Source: Fibrobacterota bacterium (lineage in GTDB: Bacteria; Fibrobacterota; Chitinivibrionia; Chitinivibrionales; Chitinispirillaceae). From it: 64,000 nucleotides of DNA. Location of the stretch: NCBI GenBank assembly GCA_023436145.1, contig JAEZKP010000073.1, forward strand, positions 72,229 through 136,228, read 5' to 3'. Positions 1-8,151 of this stretch are shown piece by piece. Position 1 is the first letter of the stretch; each line of letters begins with the position of its first letter. The position numbers and the translations under genes are program-made. The notes beneath the pieces are model-generated. The model was not told the origin of the DNA and made no database searches. It was given only the letters and a program-made list of their open reading frames with translations.

Positions 1-1
1 T

Positions 2-169
2 GCATATGCAATTCTGGTCAGCAGTCTATTAGAGCAGAAAAAAAAACAGGAAGCACATCTTGCAGCTGAGGAGTTCTTTTCCAGGCAATTTCCTCAGGAA
101 TTTGCTGATTTGCCACACATCAAAAAGAATATCAAACTTATAGCAGAAGCTCAAAAGAACAAGCAATAA
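2..169 (+). CDS. C-terminal fragment of an unidentified protein
   Basis: An open frame runs from the left edge to a TAA stop at 167-169 and gives the last 55 residues of a protein whose start lies outside the window. The fragment is hydrophilic and helical-looking, rich in Gln, Lys and Glu, and ends in EAQKNKQ. It could be the end of a helical repeat protein, but no motif identifies it. The next gene starts 18 bases after the stop, so the two are probably co-transcribed. Function unknown. Confidence 0.55.
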   Translation, partial: AYAILVSSLLEQKKKQEAHLAAEEFFSRQFPQEFADLPHIKKNIKLIAEAQKNKQ

Positions 170-187
170 CGAATTCTGGTAGTAACC

Positions 188-1807
188 ATGTATTTAAAGA
201 TAATTTGCATAACAGTAATTCTTGGTTGTCATTCTATTTACAGCGAATACGCTCCTAATATTGCTCCCAATCAGGATCTGAATCAGCTCATTTACCGCTT
301 AGCATCACGATATCAGCTGAAAATACCAAAGAATCTGTTTTTTCAGCCGGTCAGCTATGCGGTGGTACGGGATTTTCTAGACACTGTGAGTCTGAAGTAT
401 GGGGAAGAACTTTCATTAAATGAAAAAGCTCTGATTGAAAAATATACCAACAGAACTGATCCGGGGCGGGGACGAATGCGGTGGTCAAGCAGTTCCCGTG
501 ATATAAATGTGAAACTTCATCTAAAACTGTTAGGTGATATTCAGACTGCAATTAAAAACAGTTCATCAATCGGACTTCGGGGAATAATATCTCCCTCGTT
601 ATATGCCAATACCGGTAAAATTTCATTTTATTCTGGAATTGATGTATGGACAGAGTATCAATCTGACACACTTTTCAAAATAAGCAGTTATCAGCCCTAT
701 GATGGTATTCCCTATAACCTGTATGGCAGAGACACGGAAGAGTCTCATGTGCGATCATCGGATATCCCTTTTGGCGGTCTCATTTATAATGATGGCAGGT
801 TTCTTTTAGAAACTGCAATCGATTATCTGAGAACTGGTCCTGCCGTCTATTTTCCGGTTACCCTTTCCGGAACAGCCCCTCCGGTAAATTATTTCAGAGG
901 CAACATCGATTTCGGGATATTCGATTATACTCATATGGCAGGATTGTTAAAAGCGCAGAAAGACCGTTTAAAATTTATTTATGCACACCGTATTAATACG
1001 GGTTTTTTTAATTCACGTCTGAATTTTGGCCTTAATGAGGTGATAGTAACAGGGAGTAGCATTTCAGAGCCGCAAGAAAGCGATAGCAACAGGGTCATAG
1101 ACAAACAGGAACGTCAATGGGAATGGGCATATCTTATTCCGCTTGTGCCATTTAAGTTTGTGGAGCATTATGTAGGTGATCGTGACAATGCCTCACTTTC
1201 ATTTGATGTGAATTTGATATATCCAATCAACTTCCGTTGGTACCTGGAGTTTTATCTGGATGACATCCTTTCACCGGTTAAAATATTCAGCAGCGATTGG
1301 GGAAACAAATGGGCAGCTACATTTGGAGTGCAATATTTTGGAATACTAAGGGGGTATGATTTTTCCATTAATGCAGAATATTCCCATGTAGAACCCTGGG
1401 TCTATACCCATTTTTATGGCGGGAGTCATCGTTACACTCATTTTGACAGGTGTTTAGGTTCACCGTTAGGCCCTAACTCACAGGCGATAGTGCTGGCTAT
1501 CCAGACACAGATAAACAAATATAATGAGATAGGCATAAGTTTAAGCAGTCTGGCAAAAAATGCAGCTGCCAGGGGTGGAAAAGTGACAGATGTGTTTCAG
1601 GATAAAAACCGGGTTGAAGAAGGTCAGTTTTTCGATAGCGCAGAGAAGAGGTTTTTAGGTCCGGGTACGCAATGGTTGTTTCGTCCGGCGGTGAGCTGGA
1701 ATTTTAACCCGTTTGGAATTTTCGGTATTAAAGCCAGATATGAGATAGAACTGAAGGAAGATGCCACTAAGTCAAGCTTTTCAGTCTGGGGAGGACTATC
1801 ATTCTGA
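188..1807 (+). CDS. Predicted outer-membrane beta-barrel protein, possibly Wzi-like
   Basis: 539 residues. The N-terminus is a short hydrophobic segment (residues 3-18) like a signal peptide. Residues about 28-90 form a small, probably periplasmic helical region. From about residue 100 onward the sequence alternates aromatic and polar residues in short strands with Gly/Asn turns and ends in aromatic FSVWGGLSF, an outer-membrane barrel signature with a C-terminal Phe. The size and the helical N-domain ahead of a barrel resemble capsule-assembly Wzi-type proteins; that assignment is inference. It follows the preceding fragment by 18 bases and precedes another secreted protein by 42 bases. No strong ribosome binding site is visible before the ATG. 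Confidence 0.6.
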   Translation: MYLKIICITVILGCHSIYSEYAPNIAPNQDLNQLIYRLASRYQLKIPKNLFFQPVSYAVVRDFLDTVSLKYGEELSLNEKALIEKYTNRTDPGRGRMRWSSSSRDINVKLHLKLLGDIQTAIKNSSSIGLRGIISPSLYANTGKISFYSGIDVWTEYQSDTLFKISSYQPYDGIPYNLYGRDTEESHVRSSDIPFGGLIYNDGRFLLETAIDYLRTGPAVYFPVTLSGTAPPVNYFRGNIDFGIFDYTHMAGLLKAQKDRLKFIYAHRINTGFFNSRLNFGLNEVIVTGSSISEPQESDSNRVIDKQERQWEWAYLIPLVPFKFVEHYVGDRDNASLSFDVNLIYPINFRWYLEFYLDDILSPVKIFSSDWGNKWAATFGVQYFGILRGYDFSINAEYSHVEPWVYTHFYGGSHRYTHFDRCLGSPLGPNSQAIVLAIQTQINKYNEIGISLSSLAKNAAARGGKVTDVFQDKNRVEEGQFFDSAEKRFLGPGTQWLFRPAVSWNFNPFGIFGIKARYEIELKEDATKSSFSVWGGLSF

Positions 1808-1849
1808 ATAAACGGTATTCAGCTACAAGCAGGTGTTTTCAGGCTAAAG

Positions 1850-3733
1850 ATGGGTTATATTACTGAAATGAGTTTGCGGAGTCGCTTTATGGTTTTTGCT
1901 AGGGAGAATCTTTTTTTGCTGGTTCTGCCTCTGTGTTTTCTGTTTTTGACTTTACGATGCGATCGTAAGCACATCCTGATAAATGAGGAGCGGATTTGCA
2001 TTGATTTCAACCCTTATTCGATGACCAGGCAATGTGTTGTCAATCAGTTGTATCAGGAAACAATTCGTTTCTCAGGCTGTTCATCTTCTGAGCCGGTTGA
2101 GATCTTGTTGTTGGATGATGCTGATGGTGGTATGCAGCTCACAGACAGCATCTTCTCCTGGACTCCACGATTAGCAGATACCGGGTTGACAACAGTTCAG
2201 TGTGAATTGCGTGTTAATGGCAGGGTTAAGGATACAATATCCTGGAATATCCTTGTGATTTACTGGCCTGAAAACTGTGCTCCGTACACTCATAAGGATG
2301 ATGCAACTGTTCTGGATGCCTCGAGCTTACCTGCAGGTTATTTTATTTACAGCTCATATGCAGAGAACGGGATTTTCCGTTCAGAGATTCAGCATTTCGA
2401 GCCTCATCTTATCCCTAATACCCGTGCAGATCTTCCTGGAAATCTTTCCATTTCTGATGATGGAAACTGGATCTGTTATGTTGATAAGTCAAGAAGCAGG
2501 ATCTGTTTATTGACCATAAACGGCTGCAAGAAAACAATTGTTCCGGTTATTGACACTGATTCCGGATATCCTGCGATGGCTGGTTTTTACCGGAATAGCC
2601 CCTATGGCACCGAAATATTTTATCTGGCCAGTTCAAGAATATTAAGGAGTGTCAAAGTTAATCTTTCCGGGGACAATCCGGTTTTTTCCAATGACAGAAT
2701 TCTTGCAGATCTGCAGGACAGTTACTGTTTCAGAAATGCTGATTTTATGCAGATGTCTGTGGTGAAGGACCAGATTTTTGCAGAGATAAACCCCATAGTA
2801 GATACACTGATATTTTACCGGACCGGGTATTTGACGATACCTGATCAGGGGAGAGGTGTTGGTGGACCTCCAGATGTATATAAATGGAAAGATGATATTC
2901 AGGTAATTATTGAAGGTTGCGGGCACACCCAATCCCATGATGGTTTATTGAGCCTTTCAAATCCCGGGGGTATTGGGAATCCTACATGTGTGCCTCACAG
3001 GCATAAAGGCTTTTATATCACTGAATTTCGCAGAGTTACAGATCCGCCGATTAACTTTTTTTCTGAGCATGTGGATAGATTTGGAATCAGTATTAACTGG
3101 TGTCCTTCTAAATATCATGACAAATCAAGAGCGGATGTTGATTTCTGGGGGTGGTATTTTGGAAATAATAATGATTATGTAGTAGGCCGTCAGATGGGAT
3201 ATCTTAACGAGAATGGAATCTGGATGGTCAACTGGAAAAATAACTCCTGGTATCGACTTACCCCTTTGGAGAGAAATATTCTAACCCTTCAACCGGCAGT
3301 ATATTTTTATAATGAGGGTCAGGTACCTATAACAGCTGAACAATGTGAAGAGGATACAACAGAAAAGCCACTTCCTTATGATCCGGCCAAAGATCTGTTT
3401 AATCCTAACTACAGTATAGTCTACCCAAACGGAGGAGAAACGTTTATAGTTGGTCAACAGTGTACTGTTAAGGTGACTGCAAATAAAAATGGTAACGCAA
3501 TGCTAAATATTAGCTATAATAATGGGTTAAACTGGGATCTGTTGCCAGGTCTCAACAGATCAATTAATCCGGTAATCGACAGTTTAATAATCTTTACCAT
3601 ACCGGATTCGGTAGTGGTCAGTCGGGGTAAAAGGATTTCGACTGTATCAGATAAATGCTGGTTGCAGCTTATTGATTATGGAAATCCAAAATTTATGGAT
3701 TTATCTGATAGTTCCTTTAGTATAAAAAAATAG
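1850..3733 (+). CDS. Secreted beta-propeller protein with C-terminal Ig-like PNGGE domain
   Basis: 627 residues. A long signal segment at about residues 14-36 ends in LTLRC; Cys after Arg is a poor lipobox, so lipid anchoring is uncertain. Residues 40-130 look like a beta-sandwich. Residues 150-510 hold repeated strand motifs with Asp-rich turns (SISDDGNW, GIWMVNWKNNSW) that resemble a TolB/WD40-like propeller. Residues about 540-627 are an Ig-like domain starting YPNGGETFIVGQ, a motif common in secreted proteins of Fibrobacterota and other FCB bacteria. It may belong to the TIGR02171 family of paralogous Fibrobacter secreted proteins, but I cannot confirm that. Substrate unknown. It probably shares a transcript with the barrel protein upstream. 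Confidence 0.6.
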   Translation: MGYITEMSLRSRFMVFARENLFLLVLPLCFLFLTLRCDRKHILINEERICIDFNPYSMTRQCVVNQLYQETIRFSGCSSSEPVEILLLDDADGGMQLTDSIFSWTPRLADTGLTTVQCELRVNGRVKDTISWNILVIYWPENCAPYTHKDDATVLDASSLPAGYFIYSSYAENGIFRSEIQHFEPHLIPNTRADLPGNLSISDDGNWICYVDKSRSRICLLTINGCKKTIVPVIDTDSGYPAMAGFYRNSPYGTEIFYLASSRILRSVKVNLSGDNPVFSNDRILADLQDSYCFRNADFMQMSVVKDQIFAEINPIVDTLIFYRTGYLTIPDQGRGVGGPPDVYKWKDDIQVIIEGCGHTQSHDGLLSLSNPGGIGNPTCVPHRHKGFYITEFRRVTDPPINFFSEHVDRFGISINWCPSKYHDKSRADVDFWGWYFGNNNDYVVGRQMGYLNENGIWMVNWKNNSWYRLTPLERNILTLQPAVYFYNEGQVPITAEQCEEDTTEKPLPYDPAKDLFNPNYSIVYPNGGETFIVGQQCTVKVTANKNGNAMLNISYNNGLNWDLLPGLNRSINPVIDSLIIFTIPDSVVVSRGKRISTVSDKCWLQLIDYGNPKFMDLSDSSFSIKK

Positions 3734-3799
3734 TGGTTACTCAACTGTAGACCTAATTCTTGAAAATGGTCAACAGAAATAATTATTTTATAATGATAT

Positions 3800-3829
3800 T
3801 TGGCTTTTATTTACTTGGTAAACTATATT
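3800..3829 (+). promoter_or_regulatory. Sigma-70-type promoter upstream of the LamG protein
   Basis: TTGGCT (3800-3805) and TATATT (3824-3829) are separated by 18 bases. The -10 matches 5 of 6 and the -35 4 of 6 consensus positions. It lies about 50 bases before the ATG at 3879, which has a good ribosome binding site (AAGGAG, 7 bases upstream). Confidence 0.45.
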
Positions 3830-3878
3830 ATTTAGATGACCTAATTACATTTTTACCCAAATTAAATAAGGAGCTGCA

Positions 3879-5303
3879 ATGAAAAAAATTGTGATGGCGA
3901 CATTTTCTATGGGAATTATTTTGTTTTCCATGTGTTCTGAAACCAATTCTGTGCGAGAAGAAAAAAGTGCTTCACATGGAGATCTTAGGGTAGCCATTGA
4001 TATAGAAAAAATCGGTTCCTTACAAAAAGCAAATAAAATTAATGATATCAGCCTATCCAAACTGGTAATCAAATTATTGGAAAACGACAGTCTGGTTATT
4101 GTGGATACGATTTCAATTTCGGGTTATGAAGGTATCACAATTTTAAAAGATTACCCGAACCTGACGTCCTCTTCAAATTGGAAGATGGAGGCGTTTGCAA
4201 CAGACCAGTCCAATATGGTTACCCATTCAGGTATCAAGGATTTTTCAATACTCGAAAATTCAAAAACGGATATTAGCCTGCAATTAAGATCCAGTTATTC
4301 GATGGTACGTGTGTATTTGAATAATCCGCCGATGGGTGTATCCCAGGCAGAACTTGTTGTTGATGGGAATACAGTTGATTTAGTTTCCAAGAATGATTCC
4401 GGTGCTTTAGAACTTTCTTTTGATTATCTGACCACTTCTGATAGTCATAATATTAAGGTTCGATTAAAAGACAGTAGTGCCATATTGTATGCTGGAGATA
4501 CAACCATTCCAGTGGTGATCCCTGGTAAGGATGAGAATATGACATTAGTTCTGAAAAGAATAGGGCAAGGTTTGTCAGTCACTGTAGATATAGAGCGAAT
4601 TGGTAAAATTAGAATTAATACAATAATTGAAGACGAACCACAGAAATTTGTACCCTCTGGTCCTTGGGCTGTAGACTCACATACTCTTGCCTTGTATCAT
4701 TTTGATTCATTAAGTGTATATAATCAGTTTCCTGAAGAAACCGGAAAATGGACTGCTATTAACAATGGTGGAAGCATTGTTCCCGGGAAATTTTCCAGTG
4801 CAGTTTCTCTTCAAGCTCTTCAATATGTGTCGATGGATACGATTATTCCTAACCATACCAATGCTGGAACAATAGAGTTTTACTTTAAAGTCAATCCATC
4901 ATTCAACCCAGATTCAGTTTACTTCTTAGTAGGCAACAAAGGTTCACGTGCCAGTTTTATATTCAAGGATCATGAATTGTTTTTTATAAAGGGGCATCAT
5001 AATGTTTGGATATATGTAAATTCTTTGGTTTCATTCACAGCTAATCAGTGGTATCATATAGCTGCTACATGGGGTGATAAGGGTATGCGTTTATTTTTAG
5101 ACGGCCAACTTATAGCCAATAGTTCTGATACATCTGATTATCAGACTTCACTTAACCTGTACCCGGTGGAATATTTTACCTTTAATATCGGTTATAAATC
5201 TTGGTGTTGTCTTGGCGGGATTGGCATCCCCGATAGTGTTGATAATTTTTATTTTGATGGAGCGATTGATGAGTTGCGGTTTTCGGACATAGAGCGCTAT
5301 TGA
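3879..5303 (+). CDS. Secreted LamG/concanavalin A-like domain protein
   Basis: 474 residues. The signal segment (residues 4-19) ends at Cys19 in FSMC, an imperfect lipobox, so it may be a lipoprotein. Residues about 25-240 contain two related segments beginning LRVAIDIEKIGSL and LSVTVDIERIGKI, consistent with tandem beta-sandwich domains. Residues about 255-474 are a LamG/concanavalin A-like fold: ALYHFDS, GTIEFYFKV, WYHIAATWGDKGMRLFLDG and the terminal IDELRFSDIERY are characteristic. Such domains bind carbohydrate or protein ligands on the cell surface; the ligand here is unknown. It has its own promoter and is followed by a strong terminator, so it is probably monocistronic. Confidence 0.75.
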   Translation: MKKIVMATFSMGIILFSMCSETNSVREEKSASHGDLRVAIDIEKIGSLQKANKINDISLSKLVIKLLENDSLVIVDTISISGYEGITILKDYPNLTSSSNWKMEAFATDQSNMVTHSGIKDFSILENSKTDISLQLRSSYSMVRVYLNNPPMGVSQAELVVDGNTVDLVSKNDSGALELSFDYLTTSDSHNIKVRLKDSSAILYAGDTTIPVVIPGKDENMTLVLKRIGQGLSVTVDIERIGKIRINTIIEDEPQKFVPSGPWAVDSHTLALYHFDSLSVYNQFPEETGKWTAINNGGSIVPGKFSSAVSLQALQYVSMDTIIPNHTNAGTIEFYFKVNPSFNPDSVYFLVGNKGSRASFIFKDHELFFIKGHHNVWIYVNSLVSFTANQWYHIAATWGDKGMRLFLDGQLIANSSDTSDYQTSLNLYPVEYFTFNIGYKSWCCLGGIGIPDSVDNFYFDGAIDELRFSDIERY

Positions 5304-5329
5304 CATATTTTTGAAGAATCTAAAATTCA

Positions 5330-5368
5330 AAGCCGTTTATTATCCAATGGTAATAAGCGGCTTTTTTA
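5330..5368 (+). terminator. Rho-independent terminator after the LamG gene
   Basis: AAGCCGTTTATTA pairs with TAATAAGCGGCTT around an 8-base loop, followed by a T-run at 5362-5367. It lies about 25 bases after the stop codon. Confidence 0.85.
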
Positions 5369-5675
5369 ATTGTCTTTTTAATTACTTTGCATTGACTCTA
5401 TTATAAAAATAAATTCAGAGGATTAAACCATAGTTGAGGGTTTTTAGTTGCATCATTGATAAGAAAATGTCTGGAAAAAATAAACCTGCAGGTACTATTC
5501 AAGTGATATTAAACATTTTTTAATGTTCATCGCGAAGTCTGAGTTTATTTTAATCCTGTTTATCATTAAACTTATTAATTAAAAAGTGTTATAGCCGTAC
5601 TACATGGTAATGAAGTGATAATAAAGAAATAATTGAATGAATCTACTGTTGTCAATGAGCGAAAGGTTTTAAAGA
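5369..5675. other. AT-rich intergenic region without a gene
   Basis: No coding frame with a start and ribosome binding site, no tRNA-like fold and no long repeat is visible here. It probably holds the promoter of the methyltransferase gene that follows, but I cannot single out -35/-10 boxes. Confidence 0.5.
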
Positions 5676-6644
5676 ATGTCGGTACAAAAGTGCAGTATAT
5701 GTGGTAATAGCTCTGGTAATATCCCATTTTCATTCACTGACTATAACATGGGAAGTTCTCAAAGGTTCAGTTATTTTCAATGTTCTTCATGTGGCTGTCT
5801 TCAGAAGAGCGATCCAGAAGAGGATAACAGTAACTACTATCCTGTGGACTATTATAGTTTTTCCCTGGACGATCAGACTACTTTGCGTTCAAAAGCCAAA
5901 TGGTTGATCAGAAACATTCGAAATGAGTACTACAGATCAGGGAAAGGCGTATTGGGAAAATTAATAAGTAGAATACTTCCATGTGGCAGCATTTCGATGA
6001 TTCATAAAGTAAAACCATTAATTGGATCGAAAATTCTTGACGTTGGTTGTGGAAATGACGCTTTGATGTTGCAATATCTTTCATCAATAGGATATCAGAA
6101 TTTAGTGGGAATTGACCCTTATATCAGTTCAGATCATCTGCAGTTTGGTACTGCTCACGTATATAAAAAAGTCCTGACAGAAATCTCCGGTGAATTCGAC
6201 CTGATAGTATTCAATCATTCTTTCGAACATATGAACAATCAAAAGGAAATACTTTCTCATTGTAGCAAAATCCTTGGCAAATCTGGAAAAGTGGTTATAA
6301 CTATACCTACAGTGGATTCCTATGCCTGGAGGACGTTTAAAGAATTCTGGCCTAATCTGGATGTTCCCAGACATCTGTTTCTTCATTCTGTTAAAAGTGT
6401 AGGATTATTGGCTGAAGCATGTGGCTTTTCAATTGAGACAACTTATCGAGAATCAACATCATTTCAATTCTGGGGTAAGAAGTTATATGAAAAGAAAATT
6501 CCACTTTTCAGTTCTGATAAATATCATCGATTAGTCAGACTGTGGTATAGATTGCTTTATTCTTTAATGCTATATAAGAAGGTTGAATACCTTGATCAAA
6601 ATTCTGACGGAGATACCATAATGTTAGTTCTGAAGAAACAGTAG
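5676..6644 (+). CDS. Class I SAM-dependent methyltransferase with N-terminal zinc-ribbon
   Basis: 322 residues. Two Cys pairs near the N-terminus (CSICG and CSSCGC) look like a zinc ribbon. SAM motif I is ILDVGCGNDALML at about residues 125-137, followed by an acidic strand end (LVGIDPY) and FDLIVFNHSFEHM. Later come VVITIPTVDSYAW and the VPRHLFLHS motif, seen in Methyltransf_23-type sugar C-methyltransferases and related enzymes. The family methylates sugars, quinones or small molecules; the substrate here is unknown, though the ribbon and RHLFLHS motif favour a sugar-nucleotide or glycan substrate. It stands alone and is convergent with gltD. Confidence 0.7.
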   Translation: MSVQKCSICGNSSGNIPFSFTDYNMGSSQRFSYFQCSSCGCLQKSDPEEDNSNYYPVDYYSFSLDDQTTLRSKAKWLIRNIRNEYYRSGKGVLGKLISRILPCGSISMIHKVKPLIGSKILDVGCGNDALMLQYLSSIGYQNLVGIDPYISSDHLQFGTAHVYKKVLTEISGEFDLIVFNHSFEHMNNQKEILSHCSKILGKSGKVVITIPTVDSYAWRTFKEFWPNLDVPRHLFLHSVKSVGLLAEACGFSIETTYRESTSFQFWGKKLYEKKIPLFSSDKYHRLVRLWYRLLYSLMLYKKVEYLDQNSDGDTIMLVLKKQ

Positions 6645-6682
6645 AATAAATTCAGAAAAAAACCATTTTAATACGATATTAG

Positions 6683-6714
6683 AAATAGCCGGAAAAAGAA
6701 TTCCCGGCTATTTT
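6683..6714. terminator. Bidirectional terminator between methyltransferase and gltD
   Basis: AAATAGCCGG pairs perfectly with CCGGCTATTT around an 11-base loop, with A-rich and T-rich flanks. It sits between two convergent genes and can serve both. Confidence 0.8.
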
Positions 6715-6720
6715 CAGACT

Positions 6721-8151
6721 CTATCTTAAATACTGATTAATTGCTTTAGCTGCTTCACGGCCATGATAAATGCTTCTAACCACCAATGATGCCCCAGTTC
6801 CTGCATCACCAGCGACAAACACTCCGTTAACCGAGCTTTGATAATTCTGGTTGTATTTGATATTGCCTCTCTGATCGAAATCTACTCCCAGATCTTCAAG
6901 TAATCTGCCATGATGGACATGTACAAACCCCATAGCCAGAAACACCAGATCCACTTTCAGATTGAATTCACTTCCTGGAACTTCTACCATTTTGGGAGGA
7001 GCTGAAGGATCATCTGTTTTCTGCCAGGCTACTCTGGAGAAAGTGCCTTGTTGCAGAATGCCATCTTTCCCAATAAAGTCCCTGGTTTGAATTGACCAGT
7101 CTCTTTCACATCCCTCTTCGTGAGAGGATGATGTCCTGAGGATATTAGGCCAGTAAGGCCAGTTTGGATTAGTAGAACTGTCCCATACCATAGGTTTTGG
7201 CATGATTTCAAATTGGTAAACTTTTTTTGCACCCTGACGGTTAGCGGTACCCACACAGTCTGCTCCGGTGTCACCCCCGCCAATAACCAGAACAACTTTA
7301 TCTTTGGCGCATATGGTTCTTTTACTCTCCGGAATTTCACCAGATACTGTTTTGTTGGATTCTGTGAGAAAGTCCAGAGCGAAATGTACCCCATCAAGAT
7401 TACGGCCCGGGATGTTCAGGTCACGGGGTTGTCCGGCACCCATTGTCAGAAGAATTACATCGAATGCTCTTTTAAGGTAACGGACACTGATATCATCACC
7501 GATGTACACATTGGTTTCGAATGTGACACCTTCAGCCTGCATCTGTTGAATTCTTCGGTCAATGACCCACTTTTCCAGTTTGTAATCAGGTATTCCATAA
7601 CGGAGCAAACCACCAGCTCTGGAAGCTTTTTCGAAGACTGTCACCTTGTGACCAGCTCTGCGAAGCTGTTGAGCGGCGGCCAGTCCGGCTGGTCCGCTTC
7701 CGATGATAGCTACTGATCTACCACTTTCTTTTTCAGGAGGATGCGGTACGATCCATCCCTGTTTGAAACCGTGTTCAATTATAGCCAGCTCGATCTGTTT
7801 AATGGTAACAGGAGCGTTGTTAATGGATAATGTACAGGAGGCTTCGCATGGTGCAGGGCAGATTCTACCGGTGATTTCGGGCAGATTGTTTGTTGCTTCC
7901 AATCTTAGCAGAGCTTCGTACCAGTCGCCCCTGTAAACGCAATCATTCCATTCCGGAATAAGATTAAGCACCGGACAACCCATTGCATGGCAATAGGGAA
8001 TACCACAGTCCATGCAACGTGCACCCTGATTTTTAAGTTCGCTTTCTGATAATGCAATCAGAAATTCTTTATAATTTCCAAGCCGCTCCTCAACAGGTTT
8101 GTACTTTGAGGTGACACGGTTATATTCGAGAAAACCAGTTACCTTTCCCAT
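6721..8151 (-). CDS. gltD: Glutamate synthase (NADPH) small subunit
   Basis: 476 residues, normal length for GltD. The subunit oxidises NADPH and passes electrons through FAD and 4Fe-4S clusters to the large subunit, where 2-oxoglutarate and glutamine-derived ammonia become glutamate. Visible features: Cys46, 49, 54, 59 and Cys98, 102, 106 as cluster ligands; the FAD dinucleotide fold AIIGSGPAGLAAA (148-160); a second fold VIGGGDTGADCVG for NADPH; and the C-terminal FAD motif NGVFVAGDAGTG. Its ATG overlaps the gltB stop by one base (TAATG), so the pair is translationally coupled. The bidirectional terminator at 6683-6714 ends the transcript. Confidence 0.97.
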   Translation of the reverse strand: MGKVTGFLEYNRVTSKYKPVEERLGNYKEFLIALSESELKNQGARCMDCGIPYCHAMGCPVLNLIPEWNDCVYRGDWYEALLRLEATNNLPEITGRICPAPCEASCTLSINNAPVTIKQIELAIIEHGFKQGWIVPHPPEKESGRSVAIIGSGPAGLAAAQQLRRAGHKVTVFEKASRAGGLLRYGIPDYKLEKWVIDRRIQQMQAEGVTFETNVYIGDDISVRYLKRAFDVILLTMGAGQPRDLNIPGRNLDGVHFALDFLTESNKTVSGEIPESKRTICAKDKVVLVIGGGDTGADCVGTANRQGAKKVYQFEIMPKPMVWDSSTNPNWPYWPNILRTSSSHEEGCERDWSIQTRDFIGKDGILQQGTFSRVAWQKTDDPSAPPKMVEVPGSEFNLKVDLVFLAMGFVHVHHGRLLEDLGVDFDQRGNIKYNQNYQSSVNGVFVAGDAGTGASLVVRSIYHGREAAKAINQYLR

